NCBI RefSeq assembly: GCF_001612555.1 | Contig: NZ_CP015111.1 | Coordinates: 1-64,000, forward strand | DNA length: 64,000 nt | Direction of reading: 5' to 3' | DNA from: Acinetobacter sp. TGL-Y2 | GTDB taxonomy: Bacteria > Pseudomonadota > Gammaproteobacteria > Pseudomonadales > Moraxellaceae | Part shown: positions 8,718 to 17,300 of the stretch, in pieces | How positions within the stretch are numbered: position 1 is the stretch's first letter | Layout: every line of letters starts with the position of its first letter | Position numbers and translations under genes: made by a program | Notes under the pieces: generated by a model | The model's input: only the letters and a program-made list of their open reading frames with translations | Database searches by the model: none | Told to the model about the DNA's origin: nothing

Positions 8718-9091
8718 TAATCCTCAAGGTCAATATATTCAGGATACTCGTCATAAAAGGCATCATGGGGAGATTTCCCATCTTTATAATCTTGAAGCCA
8801 AGCTTCCTCATCTAGATTGCTGCCATTCATTCCGTTCATGTCGAACAAACTAGACAAGATACCAAGCCAATCTTCCTTTGAAATTTCATTACTCATAATT
8901 GCTCTACTCTCTTTTATCTGGGCTTTGATATTCTTTGGCCGTAAATGAATAAGTTCACCGCCCTGTATCCCCGACTTCTCCAAAACATACCAAACCCCAT
9001 TCTTTTTTCGCAATTCCTTGTGAAATACGGCAGGCAAAAAACCAATTGATCTCGAAGTTTTATAAAGAACTTTTTGCATTCGGTGATACAT
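8717..9091 (-). CDS. Hypothetical protein, acidic C-terminus
   Basis: About 124 aa from the ATG at 9091 (an in-frame TTG at 9115 is less likely). Basic N-terminal half (MQKVLYKTSRSIGFLP, FHKELRKKNGVWY) and strongly acidic C-terminus (EYPEYIDLED). No family recognised. First gene of the minus-strand operon running down to about 6546; its stop overlaps the start of the 52-aa membrane gene. Confidence 0.5.
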   Translation of the reverse strand: MYHRMQKVLYKTSRSIGFLPAVFHKELRKKNGVWYVLEKSGIQGGELIHLRPKNIKAQIKESRAIMSNEISKEDWLGILSSLFDMNGMNGSNLDEEAWLQDYKDGKSPHDAFYDEYPEYIDLED

Positions 9092-9286
9092 ATTATTAAA
9101 TATCTTTAATAGCAAAAATAAATTTTAGCATGAAACAATACATTATCAATTTAAAATATAGGGTTTATATTTAATATAAACAAAAGTAAAACATACTTTA
9201 TTTTATGATTATAAAAATAATAAAAAACGTTCTCCTATCGTTTATTTACTGCAATACGAGTAGTGCATGATTTTTTATGGCTACCT

Positions 9287-9435
9287 TGTCCATATTGCCG
9301 TCATTTTAAATGGACAAAATAAGTATTTTTGTCCATGTGGTTTTTCTTTAACATCCAATGTTTAAAGGCCATTCAGCGGAGATGTCCATTTTTAAATCAC
9401 TTATAGGTTATGTATTTTTGCACATTACTTATAGG
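9287..9435. repeat. Cluster of TGTCCAT and ACTTATAGG repeats in a gene-free gap
   Basis: The 9092-9509 gap has no convincing ORF. It holds four copies of TGTCCAT or its complement (9287, 9310, 9330, 9383), two forming an inverted pair, and two direct copies of ACTTATAGG (9399, 9427). This resembles a protein-binding region for a regulator or replication/partition factor. It probably contains the promoter for the operon reading left from 9091. Confidence 0.45.
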
Positions 9436-9448
9436 TAGCATTCATTGC

Positions 9449-9480
9449 AAAAAAAACAGGATGCTCAAGTTATCCTGTTT
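9449..9480 (-). terminator. Intrinsic terminator of the Mrr-like gene
   Basis: Inverted repeat AAACAGGAT/ATCCTGTTT followed, on the minus strand, by a run of T; 30 bases after the stop of the 9510-10352 gene. Confidence 0.75.
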
Positions 9481-9509
9481 AATTCTGAATCGTGAAAAAA
9501 TTGCGTGAT

Positions 9510-10352
9510 TTAATCCAAGCGCTTAATACCGATGACTTCACAAGTACCATCTAAAATGTCACGTATGATCGCCTTTGCTGTCACTTTCCCTGTAATGATC
9601 TGTTTGTCATGATAAGAGACTGTATCATAGGTGAATTTAACGGCGTTGACCTTGATCTCTGTAGTATTGTTTGGGAAGTCTAAAAAGTGTAAGTCATTGG
9701 ATAAGTCTTCGGTATATATCAATCCTTGAGTATTCTCCGGTTCCCTTGGTATCTTATCCCCCAACTCATGTAGTGAATATAATTTTTCTTTTTGACTATT
9801 AAGAATAAAAATTTCATCAGTAAGGTATCTGAATTCAATGGGAGCCGTATTGTTTCCTGATTTTTCAGAATTATACTGATTATCTAAGACAAACTCAGTC
9901 ACAACGTTATCAATCATTAATACTATAAGGTTTGCATGTACCTCTGTGATCAAACCTGAACCTTTAAAGTCAGCAACAGTAATGGCATCACTTTGGACTG
10001 TCTTAAGTGCAATCCCTTTGCCTTGAGCAAATACTTTAGCACCAGACTGATAGCCAACTTTAGTCAAGAAAATACCTTTAACCCCGCCAATGTCATCCAA
10101 TGCTGCCGAAAAGTCACGAATGCGACCGACACTAACGGCGCTTGTGTAGTCTTTGCATTCAACAGCAACTTTATGGGTAACACCACCCAAAACAAACTCC
10201 CAGTACACATCAATTTGATGATGTTGGCCTGTTGCGCCTTTTAGAGAAACATTATGTTGAACTTTTAAATTCTTAATGTCATGTTGCCCTAATAATTCCT
10301 CATATAATTCTTTGGAGAAAATTTCAAATTCTGTTCCTTGCTTAGCCGCCAT
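9510..10352 (-). CDS. Mrr-like restriction endonuclease-fold protein
   Basis: 280 aa. The N-terminal ~120 residues match the PD-(D/E)XK core of Mrr/RecB-like nucleases: HHQIDVYWEF supplies the Asp and VAVECKDY the E-x-K, followed by VSVGRIRDFSAAL. The C-terminal half (~160-280) is of unknown type. Predicted to cleave DNA, possibly modified or foreign DNA. ATG at 10352 is chosen because GAGGG lies four bases upstream. No methyltransferase is adjacent, so it is not a classical restriction-modification pair. Monocistronic with its own terminator. Confidence 0.75.
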   Translation of the reverse strand: MAAKQGTEFEIFSKELYEELLGQHDIKNLKVQHNVSLKGATGQHHQIDVYWEFVLGGVTHKVAVECKDYTSAVSVGRIRDFSAALDDIGGVKGIFLTKVGYQSGAKVFAQGKGIALKTVQSDAITVADFKGSGLITEVHANLIVLMIDNVVTEFVLDNQYNSEKSGNNTAPIEFRYLTDEIFILNSQKEKLYSLHELGDKIPREPENTQGLIYTEDLSNDLHFLDFPNNTTEIKVNAVKFTYDTVSYHDKQIITGKVTAKAIIRDILDGTCEVIGIKRLD

Positions 10353-10463
10353 AACACCCTCAAAAAATAAAATAAAATTACACATTTAAAAATACGAATA
10401 TGCTCCCGTATCCGACCGTTAAATTAACAAAGATTAGAGAGGACGCGAAACTAAAAATGAAGT

Positions 10464-10490
10464 ATTCAAAATCCACGGCGAGTTTGATTG
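10464..10490 (+). repeat. AAAATCCACGGCG repeat, copy 1
   Basis: Contains TTCAAAATCCACGGCG and then GTTTGATTG, lying between divergent nuclease genes (gap 10353-10659). A second copy at 11972 shares 16 consecutive bases. The gap otherwise holds no gene; it should contain promoters for both flanking genes. Confidence 0.4.
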
Positions 10491-10659
10491 AATGTAGTCG
10501 AGTCGTTTACATCTTTTGGCCATATCCGGCTTTTTGATCTGATTACATACTCTGATTAGATAAATTAATAAGTCAAAAAATGCACCTTATACATTTGCTG
10601 GGTATCTCCCTGCAGTTTCAATATACTTGCCACTCCTTAAATCAAAGGTGATTAATTTC

Positions 10660-11724
10660 ATGTCAAGTAATGACTTAGAGAAAGCAAATGTTTTGCATCA
10701 ATTAATGGCAACTTTTGATGTACCTCCTGAAATGCTGGAGTCATTAAAGGCACAAATCACCCAACCTAGAATATCTGAAAATCTAGATCGTATTTTTGAT
10801 GGTCTATCTGTGGAGAATTATTACCATAATGTCGCAGCTGCATTGCCATGGGTTAAGAATGTCCACGCACTAGATCAGATGCAAGACCCAAAGCATAAGA
10901 AAAAATATCAGGTCCCTGACTACAATGTGCTGGTTGAAAATAACCAACACAAAGATTTTCCTATTTTGATTGATGTGAAATCAGCAAAAGATCAAAAGGA
11001 AACATGTAAGTTACAACGATCAGGATTTCCGAACTTAAGAAATTATGCCCAAACGCATAAAATACCGTTGTTGATCGCCGTGTATTGGGAGAAGTATCAG
11101 TATTGGACTCACAATACGTTAGAGCATTTTGGAGAAAAAGGAAAAATCAGTTTTGCAGATGCTTTTGCGAATGATTTATCTCATATTCTCAGTGATTACA
11201 CCTTTATATTTGATCAGCCCTTTTATCGTAAGACATATTTTTCAGATTCGCCTAATGATGACCTTATACATCATCAAGATTATGGACCAATCACATCAAC
11301 CTACATGGGATTGGAATTATCCTCACTTGAGGGAATATCAGTAATAGATAATGCAGTCATTGATACTGTATTTGACCTCAAAGAAATAGAGGTTTCAGAA
11401 GATGATAAAGGGAGATACCAAATTGATAAATTTGAGTTACCCCCTAACTGTTTTGGAAAGGTCGTAAAGACGACACACTGGATAAGTCGCGTCCAACAGA
11501 AAACGCACATGCCTTTAGGATTTCGCTACGTTAGTGATGATGGCTCCGTCAACATGACTGGTGAAGAACTGATTAGAATACATGTGGTCGAAATGGCTAT
11601 ACGCTTAAAAGCACCAGCGCAATATCCACAACCTAAAGACAAAAACCCAACTACGGATGAGCTATTTCGTCTAGCTTATGAAGGTAGCACCGAATATCAG
11701 CAATATGTGAATTCCAAAGAATAA
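10660..11724 (+). CDS. PD-(D/E)XK nuclease-like protein
   Basis: 354 aa. Around residues 95-125 the pattern PDYNVL, followed by FPILIDVKSAK, is the D...D-x-K signature of restriction-endonuclease-fold enzymes, then TCKLQRSGFPNLRNYA and an IAVYWEKYQYW strand. The remainder resembles no known family. The frame is open upstream, but ATG 10660 is preceded by AAAGGTGAT at good spacing. Divergent from the Mrr-like gene, which suggests a two-nuclease defence locus (inference). No partner methylase or helicase is seen. Confidence 0.65.
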   Translation: MSSNDLEKANVLHQLMATFDVPPEMLESLKAQITQPRISENLDRIFDGLSVENYYHNVAAALPWVKNVHALDQMQDPKHKKKYQVPDYNVLVENNQHKDFPILIDVKSAKDQKETCKLQRSGFPNLRNYAQTHKIPLLIAVYWEKYQYWTHNTLEHFGEKGKISFADAFANDLSHILSDYTFIFDQPFYRKTYFSDSPNDDLIHHQDYGPITSTYMGLELSSLEGISVIDNAVIDTVFDLKEIEVSEDDKGRYQIDKFELPPNCFGKVVKTTHWISRVQQKTHMPLGFRYVSDDGSVNMTGEELIRIHVVEMAIRLKAPAQYPQPKDKNPTTDELFRLAYEGSTEYQQYVNSKE

Positions 11725-11971
11725 GCTTTGATCGGCATAATATGTATCAGCTCAAAACTTAGCTGATCACTACAGGCATTTGTTGCGAATTTCAGTATAG
11801 GACTTAAATGGCACTCTATCGATCTTAAGGGAGTATAGGCATCCATTACTCCCTTTTGTTTTGATTGTGATCCGTAATAATTCATAAAAATATATCACAA
11901 TGGATTACTTAAGCACTTTGAAGCTTGAAGGACATTCGACTTATCAGGCCACTCAATTTGAGTTGAAGGTT

Positions 11972-11998
11972 TTCAAAATCCACGGCGCTTTTAATTGG
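11972..11998 (+). repeat. AAAATCCACGGCG repeat, copy 2
   Basis: TTCAAAATCCACGGCG followed by CTTTTAATTGG, matching the copy at 10464. It lies in the 11725-12028 gap downstream of the nuclease gene; the two copies bracket that gene. Confidence 0.4.
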
Positions 11999-12028
11999 GT
12001 ATGCAGCGGTAAATTGATTCCAATCAAT

Positions 12029-12292
12029 TTATGCTTGGGAATTAGTAAAATCTACAGTGAGCTGTTCACCGATGGCATTCATTTTGTTTTGGCTGATGAG
12101 TGTAGTGTAAAGCGAATCGAGTGACAGAGGCTCATTTAGAGTTTTCATTGCTTGCACAACAACCTTCATGGAAAGTGTGGCTATGTAGAAGTAGTAATTT
12201 TCTACAGGCTGAGCACCACCATACAGGTTGGTCAACACATTTATAACGATATCTTCTTTAGTTTTAGTTTTAGTTTCAGTCATCAAATTCAT
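12029..12292 (-). CDS. Small hypothetical protein
   Basis: 87 aa, soluble, helical (KTKTKEDIVINVLTNLYGG; EPLSLDSLYTTLISQNKMNA). AGGA lies seven bases before ATG 12292. No family recognised. Isolated, convergent with the 10660-11724 nuclease gene. The competing plus-strand frame at 11900-12124 looks like a shadow. Confidence 0.5.
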   Translation of the reverse strand: MNLMTETKTKTKEDIVINVLTNLYGGAQPVENYYFYIATLSMKVVVQAMKTLNEPLSLDSLYTTLISQNKMNAIGEQLTVDFTNSQA

Positions 12293-12511
12293 TTTATTAT
12301 CCTACATTAACTTTAAATATAGAAAAAGATGATGACTATTTATAAAAAAAACAATACAAAAATGATTAATTTAAAATTAAATCAAGTTGCTGGTATGTAT
12401 ACAGTATGGCCATATTCTTTTTAGTCTGCAGTACTCATCTACAATATATAAAAAAGGAAGCAATAGCTTCCTCATGGGTAGAGTTAGGATTATGCAAAAA
12501 TGATTACTTCT

Positions 12512-12817
12512 TCATTTCCGCAGCCTTTTATCAGATTCACTCACAAACTTTTTTTGAAGTCTTTTATACTCTTCCAAATCAATTTTTTGATCATCTGCTA
12601 GAAAAGAATCGTTCATTTCCAAGACACCTTTTAGATTATGTTGCTTGCTGACTTGCATGAATCGTTGATATTCACTTTGCTTATCTTCATTAATAGGCCG
12701 ATTATAATAGTAAATTAAGATGGGCGTTATAATGAAAATGATAACAAAGATACGAACCCAAATATTTTCATAGAGTTTAATAGACTTATCAGTAAAAGTT
12801 TCAACGCCAGCAGCCAT
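12512..12817 (-). CDS. Small single-helix membrane protein
   Basis: About 101 aa from ATG 12817; a GTG at 12850 would add 11 residues. One strongly hydrophobic helix (IFVIIFIITPILIYYY) and a basic/acidic cytoplasmic tail rich in Lys, Glu and Arg. No family recognised. Stands alone; the gene-free region 12851-14354 lies upstream. Confidence 0.5.
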   Translation of the reverse strand: MAAGVETFTDKSIKLYENIWVRIFVIIFIITPILIYYYNRPINEDKQSEYQRFMQVSKQHNLKGVLEMNDSFLADDQKIDLEEYKRLQKKFVSESDKRLRK

Positions 12818-12957
12818 CAGAAACAATCCAAAATGATTTTCAATAAGCACTTATAGCATGAATGATTATCTACTATAAACAATCCATCCATCGCAGTAGA
12901 TGGCCATCGGCAATCTTGCGTATCTGGCCAGATGTACGACCGCTATTTTTCATGAGG

Positions 12958-13025
12958 CTTACACCGGAGTAAAACCTTACACCGGAGCTAAGCCGACCGC
13001 TAAATTTTTCCAGCTCCGGTATAGG
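12958..13025. repeat. CTTACACCGGAG direct repeats with an inverted copy
   Basis: CTTACACCGGAG occurs at 12958 and 12976, and the complementary GCTCCGGTATAGG at 13013. The block is unusually GC-rich for this window and marks the left edge of the gene-free iteron region. Possible protein-binding site or transcript hairpin. Confidence 0.45.
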
Positions 13026-13243
13026 CTATAAAAACACAAAACAAAAAAATTTCGAAACGCCGAAAACCATATACCGCAAATACAGCAAATGTAGTCCATG
13101 AATATAAGACCAGCACCACCCATATTAAGTCACAACCACCGACTGAACAGGACCATCAATAAAGTAAAGACCATCTATATATAAAGAAAAAGCCAATACC
13201 TTAACCAAGTACAGGAAGTAACAGAACTACCCTGCCCTAGTCT

Positions 13244-13582
13244 GTATAGAAATCTATAAGGATAAGTATAGGAAGCAATATCAGAGCAATATAGGAAGCA
13301 ATAAAGAAAGGTGTAGGAATCAATACAGGGAAAGTATAGATAGCCAAATAGGAGAATATAGCAAGCTATAGAGGGTATATGGGGAGCTATGTGAAGTATA
13401 TAGTCATCTAAATATAAACAACTATTGGATATTAATAAATGGTATTTCGGACGCGGCCAATATCAGCAATATAAAGAATAAAATTAGAAAGCTATTTAAG
13501 ATTTAGAAATTAATATTAGAATATAGCGAACTATAAATAGAAATATAGCCCTCTATATAGGTAAATATAGAAAGCTATATTG
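13244..13582. repeat. Iteron-like array with TATAG..AGCTATA units
   Basis: About a dozen degenerate copies of a ~15-base unit resembling TATAGGAAGCAATA or TATAGnnAGCTATA, many palindromic, spaced roughly 20-24 bases. Clear examples are near 13246, 13267, 13291, 13355, 13521, 13541 and 13567. The last three, ATATAGCGAACTATA, ATATAGCCCTCTATA and ATATAGAAAGCTATA, are spaced ~20-26. Such arrays are typical of replication origins (iterons) or plasmid centromeres. No Rep or Par gene is recognisable next to it. Confidence 0.55.
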
Positions 13583-14354
13583 AAATGGGCGCTGCGGTGT
13601 CGGAACCCTAGCTCTAGGGCGATTAATCCTGCATATTAGATTAATTGAAGGTTTACACTAAATCATGCTCATGATCGATTATGCTGCCTTTTAATGATAT
13701 AGGTCTAAGGGTCGATAACTTAATCTTGGACCTTACCAATTTGGCTATTATATCAGCTATTTGTATGGAAAAAAGCCCTAGCAATTTCATCCTGAATTGG
13801 TGCATGGGGTAGCTTACTAAAAGTAATGATGGGGGCTACAGTTAAGATAGTCATATCTCAAAATAGTCTCTTTTAATGATTGTTGATCAGTCGGTGTGGT
13901 TATCAAAAATATTCTGTCACCCTCCCCATCTGCCATGCACCCTATCACTGCTCAAAAAATGACATTTTTGGATTTAAAATAGTCTTAATTATCAGAATAA
14001 AATCATTTCTTAAATCGACCAATAAACAAATTTTAATATATTTTTATCAAATGTTTTCTTAACATATGGCTTATACTTTTTCTTTTTATAAAAATTTGAT
14101 AATAAATTTTGTTTTGACATGAATATTAAGCTGAATAATTTTCTTAAATCGCATGATTATCTTTCAAATCAAATAAAATCTAAAATCTAACTGCACACAA
14201 TAATATAAATATTATACTTTTATGTTCTAATTATGCATAAACATTAGGTTTACATTTGATTTATAAATAATAATATAGTAATTTTAGGTTATTAATATAC
14301 GTGTATATGTACTGGCGTTAGTCAACACTAAGCAATACATAATGAGGAAGACCC
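13583..14354. other. Gene-free AT-rich region upstream of hns
   Basis: No convincing ORF on either strand; a 60-codon plus-strand frame at 13880-14062 has no ribosome site and looks like chance. The last ~250 bases are extremely AT-rich with several TATA-like boxes and probably include the hns promoter and, by analogy with other hns genes, self-binding sites. Confidence 0.4.
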
Positions 14355-14807
14355 ATGAGTACTGAGAAAATCAGCGAAACCGAATTGCAAAGTATGGCTG
14401 AGCAAATTAAGCAAAGACCAACTGAGTTCATTAAAGAACTCATTGACTTGCTACTTGAGTCATTGCAAGAGAAGCGTAAACAAGAAATCGAAGACTTAAA
14501 AGACGCAATGCTGGCAAAAGCTCAAGCACTTGGATTTGAAAACTTAAGTGATTTCATGCAAGAAACCCAAGTTAAAGGCGCTGCCAAAGTTGCCAAAACA
14601 CCAAAGAAACCGACACGAAAAATCCCAATTCGATACCGTGATTCCGAAGTTTATGAAGATACTTGGACGGGTCGAGGCAAGCAGCCAAAATGGTTGGTAA
14701 AACGTTTGGAAGAAGGTCGTAAAATTGAAGAATTTGAACTGGCTACTCCAGAAGCTCCACCAGCAACTGAAACTGATGAAGTTTCAGATGAAGCTCAAGC
14801 TGAATAA
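14355..14807 (+). CDS. hns: H-NS family nucleoid protein
   Basis: 150 aa. N-terminal coiled-coil dimerisation region (~1-75, rich in Lys and Glu), a basic linker (AKVAKTPKKPTRKIPIRYRD), and the conserved C-terminal AT-hook-like domain with WTGRGKQPKWL that inserts in the minor groove of AT-rich DNA. An acidic tail follows. Plasmid H-NS homologues silence AT-rich acquired genes and reduce the cost of carriage. GAGGAAG precedes the ATG. The gene follows a long AT-rich region and has its own terminator. Confidence 0.93.
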   Translation: MSTEKISETELQSMAEQIKQRPTEFIKELIDLLLESLQEKRKQEIEDLKDAMLAKAQALGFENLSDFMQETQVKGAAKVAKTPKKPTRKIPIRYRDSEVYEDTWTGRGKQPKWLVKRLEEGRKIEEFELATPEAPPATETDEVSDEAQAE

Positions 14808-14832
14808 GTTTATCTAAAAATATCTATTTTAT

Positions 14833-14857
14833 ATCCCGCTTCGGCGGGATTTTTTTG
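14833..14857 (+). terminator. Intrinsic terminator after hns
   Basis: ATCCCGC TTCG GCGGGAT with a UUCG-type tetraloop followed by seven T; 26 bases past the hns stop. Confidence 0.9.
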
Positions 14858-14993
14858 CGCCGTGTATTTGCATGAAAACAATTTTTACGGGCTGTTACCA
14901 TCTTTCATACAAATTTCAGCGAACAATATTTAACCTTTTTTCGTGAGTGCTCACATGTTATATTTGACTTATCAATAGATGAGGATTCAGCTC

Positions 14994-15953
14994 ATGTCCG
15001 AAAATTTTTACTTTATGGACCGTAATGATTCCGGTAATTCAAATTTTTTCTATAGACTGAATTATAGTTACCTTGTTCCAGTTTCCTCAAAAAGCGAAAC
15101 AGACTGTAATCCTCAAAGTGAACGCCGTGTTAAATTCATTCGCAACTTAAGTACTAACTATGCCGATGCTTTGGCCAAGATCAACCAGCTAAAAGATGAA
15201 AATTTCATTCAGGGAAATATTGTTCTAATGAATGATGCGGGTCCAGTATTAACTGCTTCCTGCAAAAACGATGTAGATCGATTTGCAAACTTGGTAAAAG
15301 CAGGAATTCTAATAACAGGCAAATTTGCAGGGAAACATGTCAGTGAAGTGAGTGAGGAATATTTGCTTTGGGTCGTCACGAACCTATACAACCAGAACGA
15401 TAATAAAAATCTTCTAGCCCATATTTGCTATAAATATTCAGAAGATCAAGGCTTGTTAAATCGTTGGATTAATCATGCTAATGAAATCTACAATGACCCA
15501 CATTTTGCAGAACGTATAAATAAAATTATCAATCATGAAGTATTTATTTCTGGCAAATTTGCAGGGAAAACTTTTGATGAAGTCGCCTTTACGCGAACTC
15601 ACATGGTCAAAGATTCTTTTAAGGAATATGCATTATGGCTAAAGAAACACACCACTATTTTTGACAAAGTAGAAGATAAGTTCGGCATCAATATAAAGGT
15701 CATTAATAACATTCCCTATCGTACAATCTCTAATACCAATATTATCGAGACAACTTCTGATAGTCTCCACTGGCATTCACAAATCAATCGGGATTTCGAC
15801 CTGACCGTTTTAATGGTGAGACAAACGGTAATCAAAAGAAAAAATGTGGTCAGTGATAAGAAGCAACCTCTCTATCTTTTTGAGACTGAAAATATTCCAT
15901 TAAGTGTTCATGAAGCTCTCTCTCTCCATAATTTGTATTGTGCAAAAAAATAA
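14994..15953 (+). CDS. Protein with two GKFAGK (DUF3820-like) motifs
   Basis: 319 aa. Two internal repeats, ILITGKFAGKHVSEVSEEYLLWV (~105-127) and VFISGKFAGKTFDEV ... YALWL (~182-215), resemble the GKYKGKxxxE-YLxWL motif of DUF3820 proteins, often linked to exonuclease-like or quorum-regulated proteins. Start ATG 14994 has GAGGA eight bases upstream; an earlier ATG at 14979 overlaps that site. Its TAA overlaps the next ATG (TAATG), so it is coupled to the small protein downstream. Function unknown. Confidence 0.6.
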   Translation: MSENFYFMDRNDSGNSNFFYRLNYSYLVPVSSKSETDCNPQSERRVKFIRNLSTNYADALAKINQLKDENFIQGNIVLMNDAGPVLTASCKNDVDRFANLVKAGILITGKFAGKHVSEVSEEYLLWVVTNLYNQNDNKNLLAHICYKYSEDQGLLNRWINHANEIYNDPHFAERINKIINHEVFISGKFAGKTFDEVAFTRTHMVKDSFKEYALWLKKHTTIFDKVEDKFGINIKVINNIPYRTISNTNIIETTSDSLHWHSQINRDFDLTVLMVRQTVIKRKNVVSDKKQPLYLFETENIPLSVHEALSLHNLYCAKK

Positions 15954-16162
15954 TGTCTAAAACATCTATGGCTATGACTGCAGCTGAACGAAAGTCAAAA
16001 GAGAAAACTCAAAAAAATGCCATGGGACTTTTGAGAAGGTCCTATTGGTTAGATGAAAAAAGTTTGGCCACAATTGAAAAAATCAGAAAATCAAACTCAC
16101 TCAAAAGTAATGATGAGGCACTGACCCTGCTCATTGAATTAGCATCACGACAATTGGACTGA
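15953..16162 (+). CDS. Small ribbon-helix-helix-like protein
   Basis: 69 aa. Basic N-terminus, then RSYWLDEKSLATIEKIRKSN followed by SNDEALTLLIELA, the strand-helix-helix layout of CopG/MetJ-type DNA-binding proteins of plasmids. Starts inside the stop of the previous gene (TAATG). A near-palindrome and three iteron-like repeats follow immediately and are natural candidates for its operator. Likely a copy-control or operon autoregulator (inference). Confidence 0.55.
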   Translation: MSKTSMAMTAAERKSKEKTQKNAMGLLRRSYWLDEKSLATIEKIRKSNSLKSNDEALTLLIELASRQLD

Positions 16163-16163
16163 T

Positions 16164-16181
16164 TTGTATTGTGCAATACAA
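16164..16181. promoter_or_regulatory. TTGTATTG-CAATACAA palindrome (candidate operator)
   Basis: Perfect 8-base arms around TG, two bases after the small RHH-like gene. The left half with flanking bases (ATTTGTATTGTGCAA) also occurs at about 15930, at the end of the preceding gene, so the sites bracket the RHH-like gene. Confidence 0.5.
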
Positions 16182-16228
16182 TTAATCTCTAAAAAAAAGA
16201 CTTAATTTAAAATTTTAGTCATGTTTCA

Positions 16229-16302
16229 TACTAGCGTTTATTTCTGTAATTTTTTCAATTACTAGCTTCTATTGCTGTAAATACTAGCGTTTATTTTTGG
16301 AA
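16229..16302 (+). repeat. Three iteron-like repeats (TACTAGCGTTTATTT type)
   Basis: TACTAGCGTTTATTTCTGTAA at 16229, TACTAGCTTCTATTGCTGTAA at 16260 and TACTAGCGTTTATTTTTGGAA at 16282. The last two are one helical repeat multiple (22 bases) apart and the first is 31 bases away. Direct repeats of this size resemble replication iterons or a multi-site operator. Confidence 0.5.
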
Positions 16303-16325
16303 ACCACATCAAGAGTCTGTGCTAT

Positions 16326-16532
16326 CTATTTTTTGGAATAATCAGCTGGATAACCACACTGTAGCCATGGTCTATAGTGTGACTGGTCAATCCACCCAGC
16401 AGTATCCCAAACTACAGCTTGCTTTTTATACTTGATCATATAAAGAATCCAAGCATGAAACAGGCTATCTGTTCTAATTTCTAAATCAGAACTCATTTCA
16501 AAATTTGGTATGATTAAATAACGCTTCTTCAT
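16326..16532 (-). CDS. Small hypothetical protein, Trp/Tyr rich
   Basis: 68 aa (KKRYLIIPNFEMSSDLEIRT ... WDTAGWIDQSHYRPWL). AGGATAA precedes ATG 16532. No family recognised. Monocistronic on the minus strand, ending close to the iteron repeats. Confidence 0.5.
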   Translation of the reverse strand: MKKRYLIIPNFEMSSDLEIRTDSLFHAWILYMIKYKKQAVVWDTAGWIDQSHYRPWLQCGYPADYSKK

Positions 16533-16595
16533 AATATCGTTATCCTCAACGTAGTCTATTTATAAAAATATCATCTATTGATCAAATTAAAATAA

Positions 16596-16638
16596 AAAGC
16601 ACCATACTTAATCATAAGAATAATTAGGGTGCTATGGA
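16596..16638 (-). terminator. Intrinsic terminator of the 16718-17044 gene
   Basis: On the minus strand AGCACC and GGTGCT form a long-loop stem followed by TTTTTA; about 80 bases downstream of the gene. Confidence 0.55.
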
Positions 16639-16717
16639 TTTTCAGCCCTAATTCTAGAGCCAATTAAAGTGTCCAATTAAAACAATAATAGGCATCCAAG
16701 TAGATGCTTAATGTATT

Positions 16718-17044
16718 TTAATAAAGCGAAGTAGGATAAATACCATAGTTAAGTAGAATTTCCCAAGCAGCTGAATTTAACTCTGTAACATTTTCAGGTG
16801 ATAAGTGGTGATTACCTTTAAGACCTACAACCCCATTTGTTCTAATGATACTTAACCAAGATATCTTTTTGAGCTTTACATGCTCCCCTGTAGATTCATT
16901 TTTACTCCAGAAAGTAAAAGATATCTCAGGCATATCACTTTTGATTTTTGGATATTCGCCATTTACTTTTTTAGGCATGGGCAACAAATGTATTTTTACT
17001 AACATATTATCGGGTAGATCGATTATTTCTTTCAAGATCGCCAT
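16718..17044 (-). CDS. Hypothetical soluble protein
   Basis: 108 aa. Alternating strands in the first half (MLVKIHLLPMPKKVNGEYP; EISFTFWSKNESTGEHVK), helical end. AAGGA lies seven bases before ATG 17044. No family recognised. Separate transcription unit; the gap 17045-17300 upstream is AT-rich with no gene. Confidence 0.55.
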   Translation of the reverse strand: MAILKEIIDLPDNMLVKIHLLPMPKKVNGEYPKIKSDMPEISFTFWSKNESTGEHVKLKKISWLSIIRTNGVVGLKGNHHLSPENVTELNSAAWEILLNYGIYPTSLY

Positions 17045-17300
17045 AATATTTTCCTTTAAAAGTTCTATTTACAATTCATTCGGGAAAGGAATGTTCGACT
17101 TATTTCAAACTATTTTATTTTTATAATCAAAATATGGAGGTTATTTAGTATTTCATAACGGCATAACATAAAAATCACCAAAAAATAAATTAACAAAATC
17201 TTATTATATATTATTTTAATTATTTATCTATTGTTTATTCTATGATTATTATATTTTACAACAATTAATGTGCTCAATATAATAATCATATTTGCCATTT

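Noticed and set aside
11900..12124. 74-aa plus-strand ORF
   Set aside because: Its codons fall partly on the AAAATCCACGGCG repeat, it overlaps a better minus-strand gene, and it has no clear ribosome site.
13880..14062. 60-aa ORF in the gene-free region
   Set aside because: No ribosome site, AT-driven composition, and no coding-like pattern.
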